Part shown: piece by piece, positions 1-8,448 of the stretch
How the letters are laid out: the number at the start of each line of letters is the position of its first letter
Numbering within the stretch: position 1 is the stretch's first letter
DNA from: CAZLFQ01 sp964558975
GTDB taxonomy: Bacteria > Pseudomonadota > Alphaproteobacteria > Rickettsiales > Midichloriaceae
Length of the DNA stretch: 64,000 bases
Direction: 5' to 3'
NCBI GenBank assembly: GCA_964558975.1
Contig: CAZLFQ010000003.1
Span: forward strand, 1-64,000
Program-made: the position numbers and the translations under genes
Notes under the pieces: model-generated
The model's input: the letters and a program-made list of their open reading frames with translations, nothing else
Database searches by the model: none
Told to the model about the DNA's origin: nothing

Positions 1-323
<323 letters not shown>

Positions 324-428
324 GGTCAATTAAGCTGAATGTGTCGTATACAGGGTTAAACTTGTAACACATCACTTCAATGTTTTTAAGAACACAGTTT
401 TGTTCACAATTCAAAGCATATAAAGATC

Positions 429-571
429 CCTCTTTATAGCTTGGTGATAATAGAGAAAGTGAAACACTCGATCCCATCTCGAACTCGACAGTGAAACCTT
501 TCATCGTTAATGGTACTTTGACTTAAGTCACGGGAGAGTAAAACGTTGCCAAGCTTTAAAGAGGGTTTTTT
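429..571 (+). other. Inverted repeat bracketing the 5S rRNA, followed by a T run
   Basis: CCCTCTTTA at 429-437 is complementary to TAAAGAGGG at 557-565 and extends the 5S end helix outward. It is followed directly by TTTTTT (566-571). The long stem probably serves as the processing stem for 5S release, and with the T run it may also act as a terminator. Confidence 0.7.
438..556 (+). rRNA. 5S ribosomal RNA
   Basis: About 119 bases long, starting AGCTTGGTGATAA and ending GCCAAGCTT, so the two ends pair as 5S helix I. The loop containing CGATCCCATCTCGAACTCG is the conserved 5S region. It lies about 115 bases after the 23S end, in the usual 23S-5S order. Boundaries are set by end pairing and may be off by one or two bases. 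Confidence 0.92.
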
Positions 572-592
572 AATGCCTAAATATATAAAGAA

Positions 593-641
593 AGCCTAGT
601 TAACCAGATAGTTGCAACTGTTTGGTTAACTAGGCTTTTTT
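593..641 (+). terminator. Rho-independent terminator of the rRNA operon
   Basis: A 14-base perfect inverted repeat, AGCCTAGTTAACCA (593-606) against TGGTTAACTAGGCT (623-636), is followed by a T run. It sits just after the 5S gene and is a strong candidate for the end of the 23S-5S transcript. Confidence 0.9.
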
Positions 642-763
642 GTTGCGCGATATTTAGCTTTTCCATTATTCTTTAATATTCTTAGCTTTTGCTAGGTACT
701 AAGCCCTGCTTCAATAAACTCAAGAGTTTTGCTTTGACACTCCCTGATATATTTTCTCCAAAA

Positions 764-779
764 TTAACTATTTCTTAAG
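764..779 (+). promoter_or_regulatory. CtrA-like box upstream of the first tyrosine-motif ankyrin gene
   Basis: TTAA-N7-TTAAG, with the half-sites at 764-767 and 775-778, about 50 bases before the ATG at 829. This is the published CtrA recognition pattern (TTAA-N7-TTAA). A TATATA at 802-807 could be the -10 element. The second half-site is followed closely by GTTCCTGA (782-789), an element with relatives near two other boxes in this window. Confidence 0.55.
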
Positions 780-828
780 AAGTTCCTGATAGGATTTTGC
801 TTATATAGACATAATAAAAGGTTTTGAA

Positions 829-1752
829 ATGCCAGATTTAAGGGATTCCAAATTTAGGAAAGAATTACTAAGTAAATTGAATGGTATACCAGAGTATGTT
901 CGAGCGGAATATGCAAAGCGAGCCAATGAATCCGCTTTATTTAAAATGGTTAGAGAGTATGAAGAAACAAGTTTTTTTTCAAAGTTTTTGGCAAAATTTG
1001 GAGTAGGTAAGGCAGCAAAAATTGAAAAAGAATTTATCACTTCGGGTCTAAATAGCGAGGTGGTCTATGAAGATATGTTAAAAGTTCTGAATCTTGACCA
1101 AAATGTGAAACAAAGCAGCAGTTCAGCTGTTCAAGAATACTTAACAAGTGACTTAGAGATTAGCAAGCAAACAATTAAAACTGCTGCTGATGTTGCGCCA
1201 ACACCTCCAGCACCTCATAAAAATTCAGCACGGCCAGATATGCCGAAATCACCTAAACCAAGTAAAAAATCACCAGTATACGATAAAGTGCCAGAGCTTA
1301 TATATGATAAAGTTCCGCCAATAAGCCAGTATGGTTCTGTAAAGGATTTAGAAGAGCCACAGAGTGCAAGTTACAAAATACAATATGGAATTCTGCCCTC
1401 TGATTCAAAACTACCATTTTTTGAAGCGGTAAAAAACAATGACATATCTAAAGTCACAAGCATGCTTGCTACTGATAAAGAATTAGCAAATGCAAGAGAT
1501 GAGAAAGGATATACACCACTGCACTGGTCTCTAAATAAAGAAGTTGCAGCATTGCTGATTGCAAATGGAGCTGATGTAAATGCAAAGGCTAATGATAAAA
1601 CTCAGCCAATTGAATGGGCAAAAAATAATAAAGAGCTGAAGGATTTCTTAAAAGATCATGGAGGAAAACCACACATGCCAGGTCGGGCAAGTCATGTTGC
1701 TCGCCAAGAAAACCGTCCCGCAACAAAAGGAGATGCGGCCAGAGGTGCTTAA
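829..1752 (+). CDS. Ankyrin-repeat protein with tyrosine motifs, candidate secreted effector (paralogue 1)
   Basis: 307 residues. The N-terminal third is predicted helical and carries a box (residues 43-50) LFKMVREYEETSFF that the next two genes share in altered form. A Pro/Lys-rich linker (about 120-190) contains tyrosine motifs VYDKVPE, IYDKVPP, QYGSV and QYGIL. Residues about 193-275 form two to three ankyrin repeats (GYTPLHW, LLIANGADVNAK). The tail is basic (ending TKGDAARGA). No signal peptide or membrane segment is visible. AAGG at 818-821 precedes the ATG. The next gene follows after 22 bases and is probably co-transcribed. The tyrosine motifs resemble the EPIYA-like sites that host kinases phosphorylate in effectors of Bartonella, Anaplasma and Helicobacter; host delivery is inference. 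Confidence 0.8.
   Translation: MPDLRDSKFRKELLSKLNGIPEYVRAEYAKRANESALFKMVREYEETSFFSKFLAKFGVGKAAKIEKEFITSGLNSEVVYEDMLKVLNLDQNVKQSSSSAVQEYLTSDLEISKQTIKTAADVAPTPPAPHKNSARPDMPKSPKPSKKSPVYDKVPELIYDKVPPISQYGSVKDLEEPQSASYKIQYGILPSDSKLPFFEAVKNNDISKVTSMLATDKELANARDEKGYTPLHWSLNKEVAALLIANGADVNAKANDKTQPIEWAKNNKELKDFLKDHGGKPHMPGRASHVARQENRPATKGDAARGA
1299..1527 (+). repeat. Direct repeat copy 1 (tyrosine linker plus first ankyrin repeats)
   Basis: This 229-base stretch matches 2236-2464 without any insertion or deletion at an offset of 937 bases. I count about 18 mismatches, many at third codon positions. It spans the IYDKVPP linker and the start of the ankyrin repeats, and shows recent duplication or gene conversion between the two neighbouring genes. 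Confidence 0.85.
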
Positions 1753-1774
1753 AATTTATAGTTGAGGTAATTGT

Positions 1775-2692
1775 ATGGATACACCAAATTTAAAAACATC
1801 AGAAGGCAGAAAGCTACTTACTGATATGTTCGAAAAAGAGCAAAGTACTGCAGGTCAAAAAATTGTGAATTTAGTAAAAGAATATGAGTCTACAAAAGGT
1901 CTTTTAGGACCTATTCAGCGTTTCATGCTAAATAGAAATTTTGACAAAATCTGGAAGGAAATTTTAAATTCTGCAGAGAAGCCTATTGCTGGACAAACTA
2001 GTCTTGTTAAGCAAAACTCTGTGAAGCCTGACTCAGAAATATATAGCAGTGCTGGCTTAGTGACTCAGCCTAAAAGAACTAGTGAATATGGGTCAATTTC
2101 TCAGTCTGTGAGTAGTCCTGAAAGTATTTATAGTAGCGCTGGTTTAGGAGGGAGAGTTGAGGGTAAATATGGTCCGGCGCCTAGTTCAGTAAATTCTCAA
2201 ACAGTATATGATTCAGCACCTACATTAGAAACTCCTATATATGATAAAGTCCCGCCAATAAGTCAATATGGTTCTGTAAAGGATTTAGAAGAGCCAAAGA
2301 GTGCAAGTTACAAAACACAGTATGGAATTCTGCCCTCTGATTCAAAACTATCATTCTTTGAAGCGGTAAAAAATAATGACTTGTCTAAAGTAAAAAGCAT
2401 GCTTGCTACTGATAAAGAATTAGCAAATGCAAGAGATGAGAAAGGGTATAGAGCATTACACTGGGTGCAAAATAAAGATATAGCAAAATTGCTAATCGAC
2501 AATGGTGCGAATTTAAGTGTTGCAGCAAAGGATCATACGCTGCCAATATACTGGGCGAAAAAAAGTGGTAATGCGGACCTTGCAGCATACTTTGAACAAG
2601 TAGAAGAAAAACAGAGAGAAAGCCAAGGTAGTTTTGCTAAAATGGTCACTAGCAAATCAAGTCAATCAGGCCAAACTTCTATGATCAAGTAA
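1775..2692 (+). CDS. Ankyrin-repeat protein with tyrosine motifs, candidate secreted effector (paralogue 2)
   Basis: 305 residues, a paralogue of the upstream gene. The N-terminal helical part has the shared box LVKEYESTKGLLG (about 33-45). The linker (about 85-180) is richer in tyrosine motifs: EIYSSAGLV, EYGSI, SIYSSAGLG, KYGPAP, VYDSAPTL, PIYDKVPP and QYGSV. Ankyrin repeats occupy about 193-275. The end is SQSGQTSMIK. GAGG at 1764-1767 lies 7 bases before the ATG, so the start is well supported. It follows the first paralogue by 22 bases. Function is unknown; the layout (helical head, repeated Tyr motifs, ankyrins) suggests a host-directed scaffold protein. Phosphorylation and secretion are inferred, not shown. 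Confidence 0.8.
   Translation: MDTPNLKTSEGRKLLTDMFEKEQSTAGQKIVNLVKEYESTKGLLGPIQRFMLNRNFDKIWKEILNSAEKPIAGQTSLVKQNSVKPDSEIYSSAGLVTQPKRTSEYGSISQSVSSPESIYSSAGLGGRVEGKYGPAPSSVNSQTVYDSAPTLETPIYDKVPPISQYGSVKDLEEPKSASYKTQYGILPSDSKLSFFEAVKNNDLSKVKSMLATDKELANARDEKGYRALHWVQNKDIAKLLIDNGANLSVAAKDHTLPIYWAKKSGNADLAAYFEQVEEKQRESQGSFAKMVTSKSSQSGQTSMIK
2236..2464 (+). repeat. Direct repeat copy 2
   Basis: Partner of the segment at 1299-1527, same strand and same reading frame, gap-free and roughly nine bases in ten identical. The similarity breaks down shortly after the GY..LHW ankyrin motif. Confidence 0.85.
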
Positions 2693-2711
2693 TTTATAAT
2701 ATATTTTCAAA

Positions 2712-2755
2712 TTAACCAATCCTTAACTGTTCCAGATGTAGACTGCGAGTAGAAC
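2712..2755 (+). promoter_or_regulatory. CtrA-like box and putative -10 element
   Basis: TTAA (2712-2715), seven bases, then TTAAC (2723-2727). TAGAAC at 2750-2755 lies 21 bases after the TTAACT hexamer and may be the -10. The same box, spacing and TAGAAC hexamer recur before the gene at 32190. GTTCCAGA at 2729-2736 is a further shared element. This gives the third paralogue its own promoter even though it lies only 80 bases after the second. Confidence 0.6.
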
Positions 2756-2771
2756 TGGTTAGGAGTATGTG

Positions 2772-3491
2772 ATGGGATTTGATATTACAAAAAAGCAAGA
2801 TAGAGATGCATACAGTAATATACTGAAACTGGCAGCTTCTCAAAAAGGAAGTCCTGTGAAAGAAATTAATGATATGCAGGATTTATTGAAAGAATATGGC
2901 GAAGCCAAGGGTATTTTTAATGTATTTAAAAGACGTAAAATTAAAAAGAAATTTGAGGATATTAAAAACAAATTTGACAATGCTTCATACGTTGCCGCAT
3001 ATATGGATACAAGTAAAACTGTGGATAATAATAAAAGTGAAATATATAGCAGTGCTGGTCTTGTTAAAGCTCCAGAACAAAGCCAATATGGAGCTGCGCA
3101 GTTTGCTAGGACTCATGAATATGCATCGTCATCAAGTGTATCAAGCAGAAGCTCAGATTCAGGTGTATATGCAAGTTTTTCTCAAGCTCAAGAATTTGGT
3201 GAAAGTCAGAAAGCCAATCGCCAGAAGTTACCAGAAGTTTTAGCAAATGAAATTGGGAATGCTGGAACGATTTTTCAGCCTATAACCCCAGTAGCACCTC
3301 CAACTCAAGGGATCAATTATGGAGGTCTTCCTCCTTCTCCAAGAAAAGAGCAGATTTATCAAACATTGCCACCAGAAGAAGCTGATAAATCAAATTACCA
3401 ACCTTTTAGCAAAACAGTGCAGGGACCACAAACTCAGAGGCTAGCTGAACAAGCAGCAAAAAAAGCTCAGGAAATTAAAGGTCGTAGTTAG
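2772..3491 (+). CDS. Tyrosine-motif protein without ankyrins, candidate secreted effector (paralogue 3)
   Basis: 239 residues from the ATG at 2772; AGGAG (2761-2765) is 6 bases upstream, which favours this over a GTG at 2769. The helical head carries the family box LLKEYGEAKGIFNVF. The rest is low complexity, rich in Ser, Gln and Pro, with tyrosine motifs EIYSSAGLV, QYGAAQ, EYASSS, VYASFS, NYGGLPP, QIYQTLPPEE and NYQPF. There are no ankyrin repeats, so the head and tyrosine region define the family. The tail ends in basic KKAQEIKGRS. The stop codon overlaps the end of nuoH on the other strand. No known domain recognised; role in host interaction is inference. Confidence 0.75.
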   Translation: MGFDITKKQDRDAYSNILKLAASQKGSPVKEINDMQDLLKEYGEAKGIFNVFKRRKIKKKFEDIKNKFDNASYVAAYMDTSKTVDNNKSEIYSSAGLVKAPEQSQYGAAQFARTHEYASSSSVSSRSSDSGVYASFSQAQEFGESQKANRQKLPEVLANEIGNAGTIFQPITPVAPPTQGINYGGLPPSPRKEQIYQTLPPEEADKSNYQPFSKTVQGPQTQRLAEQAAKKAQEIKGRS

Positions 3492-4486
3492 AAAACAATA
3501 ACAGCGGACATTACTACAACCCAGACTAATGTTAGTGGTAGAAACACTTTCCATCCCAATCTCATTAGTTGATCATACCTGTAGCGAGGAAATGCAGCTC
3601 GCACCCAAATGAATACAAATAGACAGAAGCATACTTTTAGAGCAAACCAAATAAATCCAGGAATAATTTCAAGAATTTCTAAGTTAAATGGCGGAAGCCA
3701 ACCACCTAAGAATAAGATCGTTGCAATTGAACTCATCAGAATCATATTTGCGTATTCTCCTAAGAAGAATAAAGCGAATGCCATTGACGAATATTCAACG
3801 TTATAGCCTGCGACAAGCTCTGCTTCAGCTTCTGGTAAATCAAAAGGATGGCGATTAGTTTCAGCTAGAATTGAGATGAAAAATACAACAAACATTGGTA
3901 ACAATAATAACTCAATATGCAGTGGCATTGTTCTGTGCGAATTTACAATTTCAGTTAAATTTAAAGATTGCGAATATAATAAAACGCAGATGATTGTAAA
4001 TCCAATAGATACTTCATATGAAACCATTTGTGCTGCAGAACGAATCGCGCCCAAAAACGCATATTTAGAGTTGCTTGCCCAACCAGCAATAATAATTCCG
4101 TATACACCTAAGGATGAAATTGCTAGTAAATATAGGACTCCAACATTTATGTCTGCAATTACAAAATCTTCTGACACTGGAATAACAGCCCAACCAATCA
4201 TAGCTAAAACAAACGTTATAATTGGTGCCATGAAAAATAAAAATTTATCAGCACCACTTGGAATAATTGGTTCTTTGAAAATCAATTTCACTGCGTCAGC
4301 AATAGGTTGTAATAATCCAAAAATACCTACTACGTTTGGGCCTTTACGAAGTTGCATAGCACCTATTACTTTTCTTTCCGCATAAGTTAAATATGCAACT
4401 GATAGAATTAATGGTATTAAAAGAGCAATAATTTTAATAACTATTTCTATAGTTATTGGTAAGTACTCATTTATGGTTTCGAACAT
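3488..4486 (-). CDS. nuoH: NADH-quinone oxidoreductase subunit H
   Basis: 332 residues, normal length for the family. NuoH is the membrane subunit of complex I that helps form the quinone site next to the peripheral arm. The diagnostic stretches are visible: AYLTYAERKVIGAMQLRKGPN near residues 31-50, the ETNRHPFDLPEAEAELVAGYNVEY segment near 207-230, and FIWVRAAFPRYRYDQLM near the C-terminus. About eight hydrophobic segments are present. It stands alone, with no other nuo gene adjacent; the other subunits must lie elsewhere, except for the NDUFA12-like accessory protein at 34946. Confidence 0.97.
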   Translation of the reverse strand: MFETINEYLPITIEIVIKIIALLIPLILSVAYLTYAERKVIGAMQLRKGPNVVGIFGLLQPIADAVKLIFKEPIIPSGADKFLFFMAPIITFVLAMIGWAVIPVSEDFVIADINVGVLYLLAISSLGVYGIIIAGWASNSKYAFLGAIRSAAQMVSYEVSIGFTIICVLLYSQSLNLTEIVNSHRTMPLHIELLLLPMFVVFFISILAETNRHPFDLPEAEAELVAGYNVEYSSMAFALFFLGEYANMILMSSIATILFLGGWLPPFNLEILEIIPGFIWFALKVCFCLFVFIWVRAAFPRYRYDQLMRLGWKVFLPLTLVWVVVMSAVIVF

Positions 4487-4635
4487 AGGCTAAAATTAAA
4501 TAAATAATAACCACAATTACTATAACTTTGCCGTTACGGCAATAATTTAAGAGACATTGAGGGTTATTATTTGCATTTAATATATAAAAACTTGTATATA
4601 TAATTCTTACGGATCTTATACTTCTTAAGTAAATT

Positions 4636-5892
4636 ATGAAAACTAATTTGTATGCTTTGCCTGAATTAAGGGATGATTTTATATTTTCTAAGAAAAACAA
4701 CGTCTACTTTTTAAGAAAGGAGGTAGGGAATTATGTGAAAGGCTCAGCTTGGAATGTCGTTCAAAATTTAAAGCCAAGTGAGCTATTTAGAATAAGCCTG
4801 TCGGCTAGATTGCTAAAAATCATTTTTCCTCATTCGAAAATTTATGAAGTATTGATTGTAAATAGTGGTCATGGTCACGCGGCTTTGGCAACTATGATGA
4901 ACGTTGATTTGGTGAAATTTCAAAAGCTTGATTGTAAGGCTGAAAAAGTGACTTTTGACTGTCTTAATGGTGGATGTAATATTACTGATCATGGTGTGTT
5001 AAGAGGTAAGGATATACAGGAAGTTTCTACATATAATAATTTACCAATATTAGATTTTGAAAAAGTGTTTCTTACAACTCTTATGTTAGATACATTTAAT
5101 TTCTTTTGTGAAGATTTCGCTCTAAAAAAAAATGATGCAGATATTAATGTGCGATTGATTAATTTGTCCGATAATTTCTTGTCGTTGACTCTTAATAATC
5201 CTAATTCACAAGGGTTGCTATCTGTGATTGTAAGAGATAAATATGAGGAAATCGCAGCTGTGCATGGCAATGATAAAATTGAGTCTGCTTTGAAGTTGGT
5301 AGAAGATTTTGAAACTAATGTCTATTTAAGATTGTTCAAGAATTTGCCAAGCGAGTTTATTAACAGACTAGATTTAACAAGAATTCTTGCTGCAGCATCT
5401 GATATTTTGAAAAATACTAAAAAATTGCATGAAGTTATGTATGAAATAGCCTCGGAAGTAAGGAATAATGTGTATGGAGAAAATTTGCTTAGAGATCTAA
5501 CGCTTGATAATACTCAATTTGCTCAGTATAGGGGTAAGATCTTAACACCGCTAATTTTAAAACAATATTTGGTAAAATTGATTGATATTAATTTGTTGAA
5601 CTTGCAAAAACTAAAGTTATGCATTGAAGTTGAAACGGCTTTGCACAGCAATAATAAAGAGGTTTTGACAAGCTATTTTTATGAAGAGCTTTTTAAAGAA
5701 GATCCGCTTTGCCTTAGTTTTTACAGACACCCACATCAGAAAGGGTACTTAGACTTAAGCCAATTTACGATTTCGAAAATGGCTAAAACTTATAAATATC
5801 AGAATGAGGCAGCAGATTACTATAATAGCTATTGGAGAGGAGAGATACTATTGCCGGAAATTAAACCTGATACATTAATAGATGAATTATAA
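4636..5892 (+). CDS. Uncharacterised protein
   Basis: 418 residues, no signal peptide, no clear transmembrane segment, no repeat. I do not recognise the family. The first 180 residues contain mixed alpha/beta segments and several cysteines; the second half is helical and Leu-rich. The order of segments (conserved Lys region, helices, then a D..FNFFCEDF stretch) vaguely recalls kinase-like effector folds, but no catalytic motif is convincing. TATAAT at 4599-4604 may be the -10 element. It is single, between nuoH (divergent) and divK. Could be a host-interaction protein, with low certainty. Confidence 0.65.
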   Translation: MKTNLYALPELRDDFIFSKKNNVYFLRKEVGNYVKGSAWNVVQNLKPSELFRISLSARLLKIIFPHSKIYEVLIVNSGHGHAALATMMNVDLVKFQKLDCKAEKVTFDCLNGGCNITDHGVLRGKDIQEVSTYNNLPILDFEKVFLTTLMLDTFNFFCEDFALKKNDADINVRLINLSDNFLSLTLNNPNSQGLLSVIVRDKYEEIAAVHGNDKIESALKLVEDFETNVYLRLFKNLPSEFINRLDLTRILAAASDILKNTKKLHEVMYEIASEVRNNVYGENLLRDLTLDNTQFAQYRGKILTPLILKQYLVKLIDINLLNLQKLKLCIEVETALHSNNKEVLTSYFYEELFKEDPLCLSFYRHPHQKGYLDLSQFTISKMAKTYKYQNEAADYYNSYWRGEILLPEIKPDTLIDEL

Positions 5893-5955
5893 ATTCTTCT
5901 TGCTCTCTAGGACAAAAAGTTGCTTAAATAATAGTATGTTAATTTTATAAGTTGT

Positions 5956-6339
5956 ATGATTCTTAATAAAAAAATCCTCTTGGTCGAAGATGATGAAATT
6001 AATGCAAAGTTAGTTAAAGATTTTCTTACGTTTAAAGGCTACAATATAGTAGTTATAAATAATGGACTTGAGGTCAAAACTGCAGTCGAGAGAGAAAAGC
6101 CAGCTTTGATTTTATTAGATATTCAAATATTTGGCAAATCTGGTATTGAAGTAGCAAAAGAACTAAAAGAAGACATGAATACCTCTTCTATTCCAGTATT
6201 TGCTGTTAGTGCATTTTCCAAGAGCAAAGTTCTTACCCCTGAACAAGCTCATAATTTTGATGAATATATTGAAAAACCGATAAGGTTTTCAGACTTCTTA
6301 CCTCTACTAGAAAGTTATTTGGACGAGGATAAAAAATAA
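5956..6339 (+). CDS. divK: Single-domain response regulator, DivK type
   Basis: 127 residues, one receiver domain and nothing else. The acidic pair EDD (11-13), phospho-acceptor Asp in LILLDIQ (about residue 55), the Ser/Ala in FAVSAFS and Lys in IEKPI are all visible. DivK in Caulobacter relays polarity signals from PleC and DivJ to the CckA-CtrA pathway. The stop overlaps the start of pleD by one base (TAATG), the same divK-pleD arrangement as in Caulobacter, which supports the assignment over a generic CheY. Confidence 0.88.
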   Translation: MILNKKILLVEDDEINAKLVKDFLTFKGYNIVVINNGLEVKTAVEREKPALILLDIQIFGKSGIEVAKELKEDMNTSSIPVFAVSAFSKSKVLTPEQAHNFDEYIEKPIRFSDFLPLLESYLDEDKK

Positions 6340-7709
6340 TGTCAGCAAGGGTTCTAGTTGTAGATGATATTGATTTTAATGTTAAGCTTTTAGATACAAA
6401 GCTAAGACAAGAATATTACACGGTTTTTTCAGCATATAATGGAAAAGAAGCTGTTATTAAAGCAAAAGAAACGCAGCCTGATATCATTCTTATGGATATA
6501 ATGATGCCAGAAATGGATGGTTTTGAAGCGACTAAAGTGATCAAAGCTGACCCTGATTTAGGACATATTCCAATTATAATGGTGACCGCTCTTAATGCTC
6601 AGGAAGATAAAGTGAAAGGGCTGGAATGTGGTGCAGATGATTTTTTAACCAAGCCAATTAATGACGTAGCGCTTTTTTCAAGATTGAAATCACTTGTGCG
6701 AATGAAGACTATGCTCGATGAGCTGAGATTGCGTGATAAGACCAGTCTTGAACTTGGTGTTTCCCCAGATAGTCAGAAGAAGCGAAATAATGTTGAGGGA
6801 GCAAAAATATTGCTGATTGAAGACGATATTATTCAAGTTGAGAAAATTAAAAACAGGCTGGCTAATAATAAAATCGAAGTAGATATTGCCGATAAGCTAG
6901 ACAAAATTGTGAATTTCTTAAATCAGAAAGATTACAGTCTAATCATTGTTAGTACATTACTTCTTTCGACTGACGGCTTGCGACTTTGTTCAGAGTTGAG
7001 AAGCCATGATAAAGCGCGCAATGTTCCTATACTTATGATCGTAGATGAGAATGACGAACGTACTCTGCACAAAGGTTTAGAAATGGGTGTAAATGACTAT
7101 CTAATCTCGCCTATAGATATGAATGAATTGATGGCTAGATGTACCACCCAAATTAAAAGAAAAAACTATCAAGAGCAGTTGAAGCAAAATTACTTAGCTA
7201 CTGTAACTCAGTCTGTTACGGACGGACTTACTAAACTTCACAACAGAAGATATTTTGATACTCATTTTGCAAACATGGTGAATCAAGCTAAAAGCTTAAA
7301 TAAAGATATATCACTCATCATGATTGATATAGATAACTTTAAGTCTGTGAATGATACCTATGGGCATCAAGCAGGGGATGCAGTTTTGAAAGAAGTTGGT
7401 AGGAGGCTTGAGCTAGGAATCAGAACTTCCGATATGAGTGCAAGGTTTGGTGGCGAAGAATTTGTAGTTGTGTTGCCAGAAACAAACTCTGCTGGCGCAA
7501 AATTTGTTGCAGAAAGATTGCGTATGATAGTTCATGATGTGGAATTCGAAATACCAACTGATCAAAAATTCTTAAACTGTACAGCTAGTTTTGGAATTGC
7601 AGGACTACGTCAGGGAGATACCGCAGAAGAGGTTATTAAGCGTGCAGATGCATGCCTATATAAAGCAAAGTCATCAGGAAAGAATAAGTGTGTTTCGGAT
7701 TCTGATTAA
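6339..7709 (+). CDS. pleD: Diguanylate cyclase response regulator PleD
   Basis: 456 residues with REC-REC-GGDEF layout. The first receiver keeps the acceptor Asp (IILMDIMMPEMDG, near residue 53). The second is degenerate: the equivalent site reads LIIVSTLLL, with no Asp, as in the adaptor domain of Caulobacter PleD. The cyclase domain has an intact GGEEF signature and an RTSD motif five residues before it, matching the RxxD product-inhibition site. It should therefore make cyclic di-GMP when phosphorylated and be limited by its product. It is co-transcribed with divK. Convergent rph begins 11 bases beyond its stop. Confidence 0.95.
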   Translation: MSARVLVVDDIDFNVKLLDTKLRQEYYTVFSAYNGKEAVIKAKETQPDIILMDIMMPEMDGFEATKVIKADPDLGHIPIIMVTALNAQEDKVKGLECGADDFLTKPINDVALFSRLKSLVRMKTMLDELRLRDKTSLELGVSPDSQKKRNNVEGAKILLIEDDIIQVEKIKNRLANNKIEVDIADKLDKIVNFLNQKDYSLIIVSTLLLSTDGLRLCSELRSHDKARNVPILMIVDENDERTLHKGLEMGVNDYLISPIDMNELMARCTTQIKRKNYQEQLKQNYLATVTQSVTDGLTKLHNRRYFDTHFANMVNQAKSLNKDISLIMIDIDNFKSVNDTYGHQAGDAVLKEVGRRLELGIRTSDMSARFGGEEFVVVLPETNSAGAKFVAERLRMIVHDVEFEIPTDQKFLNCTASFGIAGLRQGDTAEEVIKRADACLYKAKSSGKNKCVSDSD

Positions 7710-7720
7710 GGTTTTGATGG

Positions 7721-8446
7721 CTAAACTCCAAAAGCCTGCTTCTGAATCTCTACCAATTCAGCAGTGCCTTTTTTGGCAAGGATGAGCATTTTGTTATATT
7801 GCTCTTCAGAGAAAGGTTTCTGTTCAGCTGTGGCTTGGATTTCAATGATGAGATTGTCTGATGTCATCACAAAATTTGCATCAACTTCAGCATTGCTATC
7901 CTCGATATATTCCAGATCAAGTAATGGGGTATTATTAACAATACCCACGGATATTGCGGCAACCTGCCCAATTATTGGTGATTTGGTAATGATGCGGTCA
8001 CGAGCCAATTTTTGACAAGCTAGATATAATGCGATATAGCCACCAGTAATAGCTGCAGTTCGGGTGCCGCCATCGGCACGAATAACGTCACAGTCTACTA
8101 TAATTTGACGCTCGCCTAACGCTTTTAAATCAACTACTGTTCGTAGCGACCTACCAATTAATCTTTGAATTTCTTGTGTGCGTCCATCAAGCCTGCCCTT
8201 AGCAGATTCGCGTTGCATACGAGTGCCAGTAGAGCGCGGTAGCATTCCATATTCGGCTGTTACCCAACCTTGATTCTTGCCTTTTAGAAAACGAGGGACG
8301 TCTTTGTCGACACTTGCTGTACAGACCACATGTGTGTTGCCAAATTTAATTAGGCATGAACCTTCAGCATGGGGCATGAAGTTTACTTCACAAGAAACTT
8401 CTCTTAGTGAATCTGGTTTGCGGCTAGCAGTGCGGTTATATGTCAT
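7721..8446 (-). CDS. rph: Ribonuclease PH
   Basis: 241 residues, standard length. A phosphorolytic 3'-5' exoribonuclease that trims tRNA 3' ends. Visible family features are the N-terminal R-x-PDSLREVS, the AEGSCLIKFGNTHVVCTASV strand, GWVTAEYGMLPRSTGTR near residue 80, and EIQRLIGRSLR..VD near 110-120. It lies two bases downstream of the methyltransferase gene on the same strand and is probably translated from the same mRNA. Confidence 0.96.
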   Translation of the reverse strand: MTYNRTASRKPDSLREVSCEVNFMPHAEGSCLIKFGNTHVVCTASVDKDVPRFLKGKNQGWVTAEYGMLPRSTGTRMQRESAKGRLDGRTQEIQRLIGRSLRTVVDLKALGERQIIVDCDVIRADGGTRTAAITGGYIALYLACQKLARDRIITKSPIIGQVAAISVGIVNNTPLLDLEYIEDSNAEVDANFVMTSDNLIIEIQATAEQKPFSEEQYNKMLILAKKGTAELVEIQKQAFGV

Positions 8447-8448
8447 GA

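Noticed and set aside
560..828. Search for a tRNA or promoter hexamers after the rRNA genes
   Set aside because: No cloverleaf seen; TTGACA at 734-739 has no -10 at a proper distance.
3876..4385. 169-codon open frame opposite nuoH
   Set aside because: Antisense shadow of a strongly conserved gene, no start signals.
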